DNA from: Alistipes senegalensis
GTDB lineage: Bacteria; Pseudomonadota; Gammaproteobacteria; Burkholderiales; Burkholderiaceae_D
Length of the DNA: 64,000 nt
Reading direction: 5' to 3'
NCBI GenBank assembly: GCA_023664945.1
Contig: JAMPER010000001.1
Span: 484,279 to 548,278 of the forward strand
In this document: piece after piece, positions 54,776 through 63,814 of the stretch
How the letters are laid out: the number at the start of each line of letters is the position of its first letter
Position numbering within the stretch: position 1 is the first letter of the stretch
Notes under the pieces: model-generated
What the model was told of the DNA's origin: nothing
Databases searched by the model: none
Seen by the model: the letters and a program-made list of their open reading frames with translations, nothing else
Made by a program: the position numbers and the translations under genes

Positions 54776-55324
54776 ATGAAAAAGTATTCCTATTATTCCT
54801 ATCTTCTGCTTGATGACACGATCAAGCAGAAGCTGACGCATATCTGTATGTATGGCAATAACCGGGAACAGGCCATTGGTTTTTTCCGGCTGGCGACAGG
54901 GCTTTATTATCTTTCCCGGATCATGGTGGAGGATGAGCTGGATTTCAAGGCGATTGACAAGAATTTCAACCGCTTTATTTTCCAGGTGATTGGCCGGGGC
55001 CACAGTATTACCAGTGTGCTGCAATATATGAGCAGCAAGAAGGTATTGTGGGTGCTGGAATCCCGTGCTTTCCTGAATCTTTTTCTGGACCAGTTTCCGG
55101 ATATTCCTTTTTCCAAGATTCTGATTATGCTGACGGTCAATTTGTCGGTTTCCAAGAAGATATCCGGTTTGCCGGTGACGGGGCCGCTGCGGGACTGGCT
55201 GCTGAAACAGAATGAGATGCTGAAAATTACGGATGACAGGGATGCGGTTCCCGATTTGTCTGTCCAGATGCCGCCGCCTGCCCAGATTGAGCGTTTTTCT
55301 GCCGCTTTGGCGCAAGCTGCCTGA
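54776..55324 (+). CDS. Unrecognised protein
   Basis: The 182-residue protein is rich in aromatic residues and helices (KKYSYYSYLLLDDTIKQKLT at the start) and has no signal peptide or membrane segment. Segments such as FFRLATGLYYLSRIMVEDEL and VIGRGHSITSVLQYMSSKKV do not match a family I know. Translation probably starts at ATG 54776, downstream of AAGAGG. It lies between a glutathione transferase and pyrD, with a hairpin after it. I cannot say what it does. Confidence 0.75.
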   Translation: MKKYSYYSYLLLDDTIKQKLTHICMYGNNREQAIGFFRLATGLYYLSRIMVEDELDFKAIDKNFNRFIFQVIGRGHSITSVLQYMSSKKVLWVLESRAFLNLFLDQFPDIPFSKILIMLTVNLSVSKKISGLPVTGPLRDWLLKQNEMLKITDDRDAVPDLSVQMPPPAQIERFSAALAQAA

Positions 55325-55337
55325 TGCCTGTGGGTTT

Positions 55338-55359
55338 TGTCCGGGCTTTTCCCCGGACA
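55338..55359. repeat. Hairpin between convergent genes
   Basis: TGTCCGGG and CCCGGACA form an 8-base stem with loop CTTTTC between the stops of the unrecognised protein gene and pyrD. No clear T-run follows on either strand, so terminator status is uncertain. Confidence 0.5.
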
Positions 55360-55379
55360 GGCACAGAAAGCATATAGGG

Positions 55380-56414
55380 TTAAGCAAGTGCCCTGGCGCA
55401 TTCCCTGACCAGGGCAGGGCCCCGGTAAACCATGCCGGTTAAAAGCTGGACGAGGGAAGCGCCTGCTTCTGTTTTTTCTTTGGCATCCATGCCGTTCATG
55501 ATGCCGCCTGATCCAATGATGGGGATGGCTTCTCCCAGCTCGTTTTTAAGCATCCGGATAACCCGGGTGGAGAGATCACGCACCGGCGCGCCGGACAGCC
55601 CGCCGGCTTCTTCGGCATGGGGAAGTCCGGCGATGGGTTCGCGCCGGATGGTGGTATTGGTGGCAATGACGCCGTCTATTTCATAGCGCAGCAGGGTGGC
55701 GGCGATGTTTTTGATCTGTTCTTCATCCATATCCGGCGCGATTTTCAGGACGAGCGGTACATAACGGGAGTGGATATCGGCCTGCCGTTTTTGCGCATCC
55801 TTTATCTGCGAGAGCAGCTGGTCCAGCTCGGATTGGCCTTGCAGCTGCCTGAGGTTTTTGGTGTTGGGGGAGGAGACGTTCAGGACGATATAGTCGGCGA
55901 CCGGATAGACTTTTTCCAGGCAGATGAGGTAGTCTTCCACGGCACGGTCAATAGGCGTATCGGCATTTTTGCCGATGTTTAAGCCGATGACGCCTTCTTT
56001 TTTCTGAAAGTAGCGGGAAGCCCGGACGTTTCTGACCAGCACATCTACCCCGGCATTGTTGAATCCCATGCGGTTAATTAGGCCTTCTGCCGCCGGGATA
56101 CGGAACATGCGGGGTTTGGGGTTGCCCGGCTGCGGGCGCGGTGTGACGGTGCCCAGCTCGATAAACCCGAACCCGAGGGAGGCCAGGCCATCGATAGCCA
56201 TGCCGTTTTTATCCAGCCCGGCTGCCAGGCCGACCGGATTGGGGAAGGTGATGCCCATGACGGTTCTTGGTGAAGCCGGTGTTTTCGGGTTCAGGCGAGA
56301 CAGTCCGCTTAACCCGGCCATTCTCAGGGATTTCAGGGTAAATTCATGGGCGTTTTCCGGGTCCATGGAAAAGAGGACCGGCCGGATAAGCGCATACATC
56401 AGTTTTTCCATCAT
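55380..56414 (-). CDS. pyrD: Dihydroorotate dehydrogenase (class 2)
   Basis: PyrD oxidises dihydroorotate to orotate and passes electrons to quinone at the inner membrane. The 344-residue protein has an N-terminal membrane-associating helix ([20 protein letters not shown]), [12 protein letters not shown] (about residue 60), [11 protein letters not shown] (about 177), [11 protein letters not shown] and [11 protein letters not shown] with the FMN phosphate loop. The quinone-dependent class fits the N-terminal helix. The gene follows aat on the same strand. Confidence 0.96.
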   Translation of the reverse strand: MMEKLMYALIRPVLFSMDPENAHEFTLKSLRMAGLSGLSRLNPKTPASPRTVMGITFPNPVGLAAGLDKNGMAIDGLASLGFGFIELGTVTPRPQPGNPKPRMFRIPAAEGLINRMGFNNAGVDVLVRNVRASRYFQKKEGVIGLNIGKNADTPIDRAVEDYLICLEKVYPVADYIVLNVSSPNTKNLRQLQGQSELDQLLSQIKDAQKRQADIHSRYVPLVLKIAPDMDEEQIKNIAATLLRYEIDGVIATNTTIRREPIAGLPHAEEAGGLSGAPVRDLSTRVIRMLKNELGEAIPIIGSGGIMNGMDAKEKTEAGASLVQLLTGMVYRGPALVRECARALA

Positions 56415-56528
56415 GAGAGCAATCCGCCAAGGGTAAAAAGAATGGGCGGGGAACAGGCCGCCGTAACCGGGAATCAGGGGATAAATCCGCTATATTGTAG
56501 CGTAAGCGGGAGCAGAAAGGGTTGGAGG

Positions 56529-57257
56529 CTAGAACGGTTCCATCAGCAGGGGCGCCCAGTTGGTGATGGGGGGCTGGTTGACTGCTGTGGCAAGGTGGGC
56601 GGAAAAGGCTTCGCGGGAGAGGGATATACCGCCCAATGATGCCAGGTGCGCGGTTTCCTGCTGGCAATCGATGAGTTTGACGCCGTTGGCGCGCAGGAAA
56701 TGCACCAGCCAGGCGAGGGCGATTTTGGAGGCGTCGCTTACGCGGGCAAACATGGATTCGCCGTAAAACATTTTGCCAATGGCAATGCCATAGGCACCGC
56801 CAACCAGTTTGCCTTCCAGCCATACTTCAGCGGAGTGGGCGTATCCCATTTCGTGCAGCCTGACGTAGTTTTCAATCATGGTTTCCGAAATCCAGGTGCC
56901 GGGCTGGCCTTTCCTCGGTTCTGCACAGGCTTGCATAACGGTCTGGAAGGCTGAATCAAAGCGGATTTGCCACTTTCCCCCGTTGATCATGTTTTTCCTG
57001 ACCTGGTTCAGTTTTTTTTTCAGGCTGTGGGAAACAATGAAGCTGTCCGTTGGCAGCACCATGCGGGGATCGGTACTCCACCAAAGCACCGGCTGGCCGG
57101 GGGAAAACCAGGGGAAGATGCCTTGCCGGTAGGCTTCCAGCAGCCGTCCGGGCCAGATGCCGGCGCTGGCAGCCAACAGCCCGTTTGCACCGCTGGCTTT
57201 GGACAAGGCCAGCGAGATATCCGGAAAGGGGTCTTCCGGTTCCAGCCAGGGTATCAC
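56529..57257 (-). CDS. aat: Leucyl/phenylalanyl-tRNA-protein transferase
   Basis: Aat adds Leu or Phe to proteins with N-terminal Lys or Arg, sending them to ClpAP. The 242-residue protein has [20 protein letters not shown], then GIFPWFS (about residue 30-55), [31 protein letters not shown] and GVSL-type end motifs of the family. A run of nine A lies in codons for KKK but the frame is intact. It precedes pyrD with about 115 bases between. Confidence 0.95.
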   Translation of the reverse strand: MIPWLEPEDPFPDISLALSKASGANGLLAASAGIWPGRLLEAYRQGIFPWFSPGQPVLWWSTDPRMVLPTDSFIVSHSLKKKLNQVRKNMINGGKWQIRFDSAFQTVMQACAEPRKGQPGTWISETMIENYVRLHEMGYAHSAEVWLEGKLVGGAYGIAIGKMFYGESMFARVSDASKIALAWLVHFLRANGVKLIDCQQETAHLASLGGISLSREAFSAHLATAVNQPPITNWAPLLMEPF

Positions 57258-57313
57258 GTTGTCTCCATTGAATCAGAAAAGCCTCCCCTGTGCGCGGGAA
57301 GGAAAGGCCGGGG

Positions 57314-57730
57314 TCAGCTGACTGCCTCGATGGCTTCTCCCAGTTCTTTGGCGTCCCATTTGACCATTTTTTTGGCTTCCCGTTTTTCCCGGGATGAAGT
57401 GTATTTGGGGGCTGCCGCTTCGACCAGGACAACCGGTTTTTTCAGTTTTTTTGCGATATCCAGTTCCAGGTCGATCCAGCGTTTGTAATCTTCAAAGACA
57501 CCGGCCAGCACGACCAGGCAGGAACAGGTACGCATTTTTTCTTCAATGGCCATTGCCAGCGCTTTTTTTGAGGGCAGCTGCTGGATGGGGTCATCTTTGG
57601 AAATGCTGAAAAGTTCGTAGGCGAAGTCCGGGGCATGACGAATCCTATAGTTTTCCAGCAGGCCGTACAGGCGCTGTGTACCGTCATCCGGCAGCCAGCC
57701 GTAGCTGACAAAGAGGGAGTAGGTCGCCAT
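57314..57730 (-). CDS. TIR-like (MTH538/Thoeris ThsB-type) small protein
   Basis: The 138-residue protein has the MTH538 TIR-like pattern: SLFVSYGW at the N-terminus, FAYELFSISKDDPIQQLPSK, CLVVLAGVFEDYKRWIDLEL and IAKKLKKPVVLVEA. Proteins of this type in other bacteria make nucleotide signals or bind NAD-derived molecules and belong to anti-phage systems such as Thoeris, but many single copies have no known role. Here it stands alone with no ThsA-like gene beside it; a Nudix hydrolase gene lies upstream on the same strand. Family assignment is from motif pattern and memory, and activity is unknown. Confidence 0.75.
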   Translation of the reverse strand: MATYSLFVSYGWLPDDGTQRLYGLLENYRIRHAPDFAYELFSISKDDPIQQLPSKKALAMAIEEKMRTCSCLVVLAGVFEDYKRWIDLELDIAKKLKKPVVLVEAAAPKYTSSREKREAKKMVKWDAKELGEAIEAVS

Positions 57731-57807
57731 CAGTGAGAGTCTCCTTTTTCATTCACGGGGTAGCAGGCATGATACCCGCCGGTTTTTTTTCTGCAACCCG
57801 GCGCTGT

Positions 57808-58374
57808 TTAAACCGGGTTGATCAGCTGTTTCAAGTCAAGGGAGTGCAATTTGTATTCTCCTTTGATTGCTTTTTCCGGGTTGGCGAAAAACAGTTCAAG
57901 GGCGCGGCAGGTGCTGGCAAAGGCGATTTCGTGCCAGGGGAGGGTTTCCCGGGTAAACATTTGTATTTCAAGGGTTTCCAGTCCTGGAGCAAAAGAGAGG
58001 TTTTTCAGCTCTGCCAGGTAGAACAGGTGCACTTGCTGGACGGTGGGCAGGCTCATCAGGGCAAAGAGGTCTTGCATGACGATATCTGCCCCGGCTTCTT
58101 CCTCGGTTTCCCGCCGGGCGGCTTCTTTTGTGGTTTCGTTATTTTCCATGAATCCGCCGGGAAGGGTCCAGAAGCCTTCCCTTGGCTCGATGGCGCGGCG
58201 GCAGAGCAGGACGGAGAGTTCGTTTTCTTTTTTCCAGAAGGGAAGGGTGCAGACGACGATTTTGGGGTTCTGGTAGTGGATGGTCTTGCAGCGGCGGCAG
58301 ATGTAACGCGGCAGGTTGTCATCCGGCGGAATTTCAAAAACGACCGGGTTGGCGCATTCGGAGCAGAATTTCAT
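57808..58374 (-). CDS. Nudix hydrolase with N-terminal zinc ribbon
   Basis: The 188-residue protein starts MKFCSECANPVVF with a CxxC...CRRC zinc ribbon (about residues 4-30), then the Nudix box GFMENNETTKEAARRETEEE (about 80-100) with the metal-binding glutamates. Zinc-ribbon Nudix proteins related to NudC hydrolyse NAD(H), ADP-ribose or NAD-capped RNA. The substrate here is not determined. The start at ATG 58374 is chosen to begin with the zinc ribbon. It lies directly upstream of the TIR-like gene, 77 bases away. Confidence 0.88.
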   Translation of the reverse strand: MKFCSECANPVVFEIPPDDNLPRYICRRCKTIHYQNPKIVVCTLPFWKKENELSVLLCRRAIEPREGFWTLPGGFMENNETTKEAARRETEEEAGADIVMQDLFALMSLPTVQQVHLFYLAELKNLSFAPGLETLEIQMFTRETLPWHEIAFASTCRALELFFANPEKAIKGEYKLHSLDLKQLINPV

Positions 58375-58514
58375 GGGGCCAGGAATCAGGAAAAACAGGT
58401 TGCACAAATGATTTACGAAAGCCTGTCATTTTATCATTACTGCCTTTCCCGACAGGGCAGTTTTTCTTCAGGTTGAAAGATTCTTGGAAGAATGCTATAA
58501 TTACTTTCTTCAGA

Positions 58515-58591
<77 letters not shown>

Positions 58592-58599
58592 GACATTGC

Positions 58600-58634
58600 A
58601 AAGCGCTTACGGTTTTTGCCGTAAGCGCTTTTTT
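58600..58634 (+). terminator. Terminator after initiator tRNA
   Basis: AAAGCGCTTACGG (58600-58612) pairs with CCGTAAGCGCTTT (58619-58631) around TTTTTG, with the T-run extending to 58634. It ends the tRNA transcript. Confidence 0.93.
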
Positions 58635-58765
58635 GTTTTTTCGGTAACTTGTCGGGGAGATGTTCCGGCAGGCCGGGGAAGGTGCGGTTTCCGGCAAATA
58701 AATGCCTGACCTGGCTGAGTCAGGGTATGCTATACCTGACTGCTTTATGACATGGAGAAGGCTGC

Positions 58766-60118
58766 ATGGCGAATACCTTCCAGGATGATGTTACAGATGA
58801 AATTAACAAGGCCATACGGAATAAAGCCGATTTGCTGGCGTTGGATGGCTGCTGGCATAAGGGGCGGCTTTCGACAGCTATCCTGGACATACCTTCATTG
58901 CGGCATTTATCGTTAAGTCATTACTATGTCGATATGCCCGCATGGATTGCGGACATTGCTTCGCTTGAATCCCTGGAAATTGAAGAAGCCCACGATGTCG
59001 GCGGGCTACTTCCTTTTTTATGGAAGCTGAAAAATTTATGCCGGCTAAAGCTGGCTTATGTGGACGGCCTGACGGATTTACCGGCATCCTTTGGAAAGCT
59101 GCGGAACCTGCAAGACCTTAATGTTGATGGCGCTGATTTTCAGCAGTTTCCGGCAGTTATTTCTTCGCTTTCCTCACTTCGTTCGTTAAGCTATCACTAT
59201 TGTGATTGTGCCTTGCCGGAAGTTTTTGATTCGCTTGCCGGGTTGCCTCAACTGACGCGCCTGCACTTTACGCATTACGGTGATGATGGCGGCGATTTTC
59301 TTCCCGAATCTTTTACTCGCATGCATGCTCTTGAAGAAATGGATTTCAGCCAATGGATTGACCTCAATGCGTTGCCTGAAAATATCGGCGAGATGCGCAA
59401 TTTGAGAGTTATTAACCTGAGCAATAGTGACTACCAGATGGGGCGAAAGTCCAATATACGAGAATTGCCAGAGTCTTTGGGGGAACTTCACAATCTTGAG
59501 GAACTGGATGTTTTCGGGGTACAGGATCTGACGAAGTTGCCTTCCAGCTTTCGCCGTCTTTCCCGGCTGAAACGGATAGACACGGTGTGTTCAGGCATTA
59601 AGGTGTTGTCGCTGACGGAAAATCAATGGCGCAATCTTGAAAGTCTGCGCATACAGGGCCCTTTGCCGGATTTGCGTTTGTGCGAAAACCTGAAAATGTT
59701 TTACTGGTATAAAAATGCGGTCTCTGTTGACAGGGACATGATTCCGCGCGGTACAAATGAAGTTCTCAATGTGTCTCTTTCGCCGCTTATCAATCTGGAA
59801 AAATTGATTGTTACAGGCGGCTCGTTTGAATCGCTTGATTTTCTGCTCCGGATGAAGAATTTGCGTTATCTTAGTTTAAGCTGTGATTTTGAGGATTTTC
59901 CTGCCGGTTTTGAGCAGTTGAGCAAGCTTGAGGATATTCGTATATGGGGCGCAAAGTCGCTTTCGGTTTTGCCGGAATCGTTGGGTTATTTACCGTCTTT
60001 GAAGTATTTGCAGATCGTAGGTTGTAGCAGCCTGAAAGACGGTTTGCCGAAGTCTGTGTGTGGACGGAAAGACTTGCGCGTAGAGTTCAATTTTTGCGTC
60101 GTGCAGATACCGGAGTAG
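58766..60118 (+). CDS. Leucine-rich-repeat protein
   Basis: The 450-residue protein is made largely of leucine-rich repeats of the LxxLxxLxLxxxxLxxLPxxxGxL type (for example SFGKLRNLQDLNVDG, NIGEMRNLRVINLSN and SLGELHNLEELDVFG), about 12 to 14 copies from residue 45 onward. No signal peptide or membrane segment is visible, so a cytoplasmic or secreted protein-binding role is possible. GC content is clearly lower than the neighbouring genes (about 42-45% in sampled stretches), and it lies directly after a tRNA gene and terminator, suggesting acquisition. No effector domain is visible. Confidence 0.8.
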   Translation: MANTFQDDVTDEINKAIRNKADLLALDGCWHKGRLSTAILDIPSLRHLSLSHYYVDMPAWIADIASLESLEIEEAHDVGGLLPFLWKLKNLCRLKLAYVDGLTDLPASFGKLRNLQDLNVDGADFQQFPAVISSLSSLRSLSYHYCDCALPEVFDSLAGLPQLTRLHFTHYGDDGGDFLPESFTRMHALEEMDFSQWIDLNALPENIGEMRNLRVINLSNSDYQMGRKSNIRELPESLGELHNLEELDVFGVQDLTKLPSSFRRLSRLKRIDTVCSGIKVLSLTENQWRNLESLRIQGPLPDLRLCENLKMFYWYKNAVSVDRDMIPRGTNEVLNVSLSPLINLEKLIVTGGSFESLDFLLRMKNLRYLSLSCDFEDFPAGFEQLSKLEDIRIWGAKSLSVLPESLGYLPSLKYLQIVGCSSLKDGLPKSVCGRKDLRVEFNFCVVQIPE

Positions 60119-60121
60119 CGA

Positions 60122-60148
60122 TTGCCTGTTTGTCTGGCAAACAGGCAA
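60122..60148. repeat. Perfect 11-base hairpin after the LRR gene
   Basis: TTGCCTGTTTG (60122-60132) pairs with CAAACAGGCAA (60138-60148) around TCTGG. No T-run follows on the plus strand, but position four bases after the LRR stop suggests a transcript end or stabiliser. Confidence 0.55.
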
Positions 60149-60189
60149 GAGAAGAGAACTGGCAACAGGAATGGCTTTTGGTAAGAGAG

Positions 60190-60224
60190 CGCAAAAAAGA
60201 AAGCGCCCAATTATCAGGCGCTTT
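60190..60224 (-). terminator. Terminator of the adhE-kinase operon
   Basis: AAAGCGCC (60200-60207) pairs with GGCGCTTT (60217-60224). Read on the minus strand, the stem is followed by CTTTTTT, a rho-independent terminator about 85 bases after the kinase stop codon. Confidence 0.75.
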
Positions 60225-60309
60225 GTGAGTGTTAAGCTATTTACTTTTTAGGCGGGTTGTTGCTGCGTCCTCCCCCGGAGGGATTGCCTGTTTTGTGCTG
60301 TTATCACTA

Positions 60310-61056
60310 TCAGTAAGCCACGACGTTGGTCCAGCGGACGAGGAATTCGCGTTCAACGGGCTGGCCTTTGACGAGATGGCTGGCGGCAACGATGGGCAGC
60401 CATTTCTGCACATAATCCGGGTCGCAGCCGGTTTTTTCGCAAAAGAGGGCCATGTATTTTTCTGCTCGCTGGTCCTGGCCTTGCAGTTTGAAGAGCAGGT
60501 AGGTGCGGGCGGCATCGGCACTGGCGTTTCCCTGGGTGGCATGGGCCCAGTCCAGCACGAAGGCTTTGCCGTCTTCGGTGATGACGATGTTGCCGGGGTT
60601 CATGTCACCGTGGCAGAGTTTGAGGTGTTTGGGCAGGCTGCCCAGGCGGGCGTGCAGTTCGAATTGCACGGAATGGCTTAGGCCCGACAGGCCGATGCGC
60701 TCGTACATTTTGTCGGTAAGGTGCCTGAGTTTTCCGGCGCTGTATCCGTGCATGGCAAGCTGGACTTCTACCATGCGCGCCAGGCAGGCATCGGCTTTTT
60801 CGGGGGTTTCTTCCATCATTTGCGCCAGGGTTTTGCCTTCGATGAAGCGGGTGATGATGGCCCACCTGCCGTCAATTTTGTTGACGCCTTCCAGCGGCGG
60901 GATGGGGAAGCCGGTTTCTTCCACAATGGCGTGGTTGTGGGCTTCGTTGAGGATATCGGCCAGGGAATAGCCTTCTTCGAAGAGTTTGACGGCGGTGCTG
61001 CCTTCCCGGTAGATGATTTTGTTGGGACGGGTGGCGATGATGTTGTCCGGTTTCAT
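60310..61056 (-). CDS. Aminoglycoside-phosphotransferase-fold kinase
   Basis: The 248-residue protein has the APH/choline-kinase fold: AVKLFEEG with a candidate ATP-binding Lys, ITRFIEGKTLAQMM as the hinge, LCHGDMNPGNIVIT with the catalytic Asp, and AFVLDWAHATQGN as the metal-binding DxD-type Asp. Substrate unknown; members phosphorylate small molecules, not only antibiotics. Its ATG overlaps the adhE stop by 4 bases, so it is translationally coupled to adhE. The order suggests a link with alcohol/aldehyde metabolism or AdhE regulation rather than resistance. Confidence 0.85.
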   Translation of the reverse strand: MKPDNIIATRPNKIIYREGSTAVKLFEEGYSLADILNEAHNHAIVEETGFPIPPLEGVNKIDGRWAIITRFIEGKTLAQMMEETPEKADACLARMVEVQLAMHGYSAGKLRHLTDKMYERIGLSGLSHSVQFELHARLGSLPKHLKLCHGDMNPGNIVITEDGKAFVLDWAHATQGNASADAARTYLLFKLQGQDQRAEKYMALFCEKTGCDPDYVQKWLPIVAASHLVKGQPVEREFLVRWTNVVAY

Positions 61057-63668
61057 GCTTGCTGCTCCCTGCCGTAATAGGCATTAAGGTACATTTGCCT
61101 GATTTCGCCCAAAAGCGGATAGCGCGGGTTTGCGCCGGTGCACTGGTCGTCAAAGGCCTGTTCGGTCATCTCGTCCAGTTTGGCGAGGAATTCCTGTTCG
61201 TTGATGCCGTAATCCCGGATGGTTTTTTTGATGCCGATCCGGCTTCGCAGGGTTTCGACTGCGGTAACGAGGTTTTCAAATTTTTCCTGTTCGGTGCCGC
61301 CTGCCAGTTTGAGCGCTTCGGCAATTTCGGCGTAGCGCGAGAGGGTATCGGGATAGACGTGCTGCGGGAAGGTGCCCATTCTTGGGGGGACTTCGGTAGC
61401 GTTAAAGCGCATGGCTTCGGTAATGAGCAGGGCGTTGGCGACGCCGTGCGGCAGGTGGAAGAAGGCGCCGAGTTTGTGCGCCATGGAGTGGCAGACGCCC
61501 AAGAAGGCGTTGGCAAAGGCCATGCCGGCCATGGTGGCGGCGTTGGCGGTTTTTTCCCGTGCGAGCGAATCGTGCGGGCCGTTGTCGTAGGCGCGGGGAA
61601 GGTAGGCAAAGAGGATTTTCAGCGCGCCGATGGCCAGGCTGTCGGTATAGTCTGTTGCCATCATGGAGGCGTAGGCCTCAAGGGCGTGTGTGACGGCATC
61701 GATACCGGAGGCGGCTGTCAGCCCCGGCGGGGCTTCCATCATCATGTCGGCATCGATGATGGCCATGTCAGGCAGGAGTTCATAGTCTGCCAGGGGGTAT
61801 TTGATGCCGGATGCTTCATCGGTAATGACGGCAAAGGGGGTGACTTCGGAGCCGGTGCCGGAGGTGGTTGGCACGGCGATGAAGCAGGCTTTTTCGCCCA
61901 TGCGGGGGAAGGTGTAGATGCGTTTGCGGATGTCCATGAAGCGCATAGCCATGCCGGCAAAATCCGCATCCGGATGTTCGTACAGTACCCACATGATTTT
62001 GGCGGCATCCATGGCGGAGCCGCCGCCTACGGCAATGATGCAGTCCGGGCGGAAGGAGGCCATTTGCCTGGCGCCTTCGCGGGCGCAGGCCAGGGTCGGG
62101 TCGGGTTCCACATCAAAGAAGGTGGCATGGGGGATGCCCATGTCATCCAGTTTTTTGGTGACGGGGCGGGTGTAGCCGTTTTCGTACAGGAAGCGGTCTG
62201 TGACGATGAAGGCCCTTTTTCTGGCAAGGGGTGTTTTCAGTTCGTCCAGCGCTGTCGCCAGGCAGCCTTTGTTGAGGTAGATTTTTTCCGGTGTGCGGAA
62301 GCAGAGCATGTTTTCCCTCCTTTCGGCAACGGTTTTGATGTTGAGCAGGTGCTTGACGCCGACGTTTTCGCTGACGGAGTTGTTTCCCCAGGAGCCGCAG
62401 CCCAGTGTCATGGAGGGCGGCAGGCTGAAGTTGTATAAATCGCCGATACCGCCGAAGCTGGAGGGCGAATTGATGACGATGCGGCAAGCCTGCATGCGTT
62501 GGGTGAATTGCCCTATTTTTTCCCTGGCGGCATCCGGGTCGGCAAAAAGGGAGGCGGTATGCCCGTGGCCGCCGTCTTCAACCAGGCGTTCGGCCTTGTT
62601 CATGGCGTCTTCAAAGCTTGCTGCGCGGTACATGGCCAGAACAGGCGAGAGTTTTTCGTGGGCAAATTCTTCGGAGAGGCGTACGCTGGCGACTTCGCCG
62701 ATTAAAATTTTGGCGGTTTCCGCTACCTGGATACCGGCCAGCGCGGCGATGCCCGGCGCGGATTGCCCGACGACATGGGAGTTGAGCGCACCGTTGATGA
62801 TGAGGGTTTTGCGGACTTTTTCCAGTTCGTCCGGCGTGAGGAAATGGCAGCCCCGCCGGGCAAATTCTGCCTTTGCGGCGTCATAGACGGTGTCCAGCAC
62901 AATGACGGATTGTTCGGAGGCGCAGATGACGCCATTGTCAAAGGTTTTGGAATGGATGATGGAGTTGACTGCCAGGCGGATGTCTGCGCTGTCGTCAATG
63001 ACGGCGGGCACATTTCCTGCCCCGACGCCGATGGCCGGGGTACCGGAGGAATAGGCAGATTTGACCATGCCCGGCCCGCCGGTAGCCAGGATGGTATCTG
63101 CCTCGCGCATGACCAGGTTGGTCAGCTCAAGAGTGGGGTAATCCACCCAGCTGATAATCCCTTCCGGCGCGCCGGCTTTGACAGCGGCTTCGAGTACGAT
63201 TTTTGCTGCCGCGATGGTGCTTTCCCTGGCGCGGGGGTGGGGGGAAATGATGATGCCGTTTCGCGTTTTGAGCGCAATCAGCGTTTTGAATATGGCGGTG
63301 GATGTCGGGTTGGTGGTGGGGATAACGGCGGCCACTACGCCGACAGGTTCGGCATATTTCCGGATGCCGGCGGCGGCATCTTCTTCTATGAGGCCGCAGG
63401 TTTTTGTATCTTTATAGGCGTTGTAAATAAATTCGCTGGCAAAGTGGTTTTTGAGTACTTTGTCTTCCAGCTGGCCCATGCCGGTTTCCGCTATGGCCAG
63501 TTTTGCCAGGGGAATGCGTGCGGCGGAAGCGGCGGAAGCGGCTGCCAGGAATATCCTGTCAACCTGTTCCTGCGTGTAGGTGGCGAAAATCCGCTGCGCA
63601 GCCCTTGTCTTGTCCATCGCTGTGCGCAGGCTGTCGGCATCTTTTACTGTTTCATACGGCGCTGCCAT
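61053..63668 (-). CDS. adhE: Bifunctional acetaldehyde-CoA/alcohol dehydrogenase
   Basis: AdhE reduces acetyl-CoA to acetaldehyde and then ethanol, or the reverse, forming filaments called spirosomes in other bacteria. The 871-residue protein has an N-terminal CoA-acylating aldehyde dehydrogenase (about 1-440, catalytic Cys in NGVICASEQSVIV) and a C-terminal iron-dependent alcohol dehydrogenase (about 460-870; GGGSAMDAAKIMW, the iron ligands near GVCHSMAHKLGAFFHLPHG). Start at MAAPYETVKD has AGGAGG seven bases upstream; an upstream start would add 14 residues. It is presumably the first gene of the adhE-kinase operon. Confidence 0.95.
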   Translation of the reverse strand: MAAPYETVKDADSLRTAMDKTRAAQRIFATYTQEQVDRIFLAAASAASAARIPLAKLAIAETGMGQLEDKVLKNHFASEFIYNAYKDTKTCGLIEEDAAAGIRKYAEPVGVVAAVIPTTNPTSTAIFKTLIALKTRNGIIISPHPRARESTIAAAKIVLEAAVKAGAPEGIISWVDYPTLELTNLVMREADTILATGGPGMVKSAYSSGTPAIGVGAGNVPAVIDDSADIRLAVNSIIHSKTFDNGVICASEQSVIVLDTVYDAAKAEFARRGCHFLTPDELEKVRKTLIINGALNSHVVGQSAPGIAALAGIQVAETAKILIGEVASVRLSEEFAHEKLSPVLAMYRAASFEDAMNKAERLVEDGGHGHTASLFADPDAAREKIGQFTQRMQACRIVINSPSSFGGIGDLYNFSLPPSMTLGCGSWGNNSVSENVGVKHLLNIKTVAERRENMLCFRTPEKIYLNKGCLATALDELKTPLARKRAFIVTDRFLYENGYTRPVTKKLDDMGIPHATFFDVEPDPTLACAREGARQMASFRPDCIIAVGGGSAMDAAKIMWVLYEHPDADFAGMAMRFMDIRKRIYTFPRMGEKACFIAVPTTSGTGSEVTPFAVITDEASGIKYPLADYELLPDMAIIDADMMMEAPPGLTAASGIDAVTHALEAYASMMATDYTDSLAIGALKILFAYLPRAYDNGPHDSLAREKTANAATMAGMAFANAFLGVCHSMAHKLGAFFHLPHGVANALLITEAMRFNATEVPPRMGTFPQHVYPDTLSRYAEIAEALKLAGGTEQEKFENLVTAVETLRSRIGIKKTIRDYGINEQEFLAKLDEMTEQAFDDQCTGANPRYPLLGEIRQMYLNAYYGREQQA

Positions 63669-63814
63669 ATTTTTCCCTCCTTTATCCGGGCTGCCGGCCG
63701 CGAAAGGCAAACCGCGACGCCTGTCCCGGTGACAAGGGAAATACTAACAGTTATTTGGGCTGATGGCAGGCGCTTCCCTGTATTTTTTACGGCTTTTGCG
63801 GGCAGCTTGCAGGG

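Noticed and set aside
57012-57020. Run of nine T (A9 on the aat strand) as a phase-variation site
   Set aside because: It encodes three lysines in an intact frame of a housekeeping gene with full family length; no sign of a switch.
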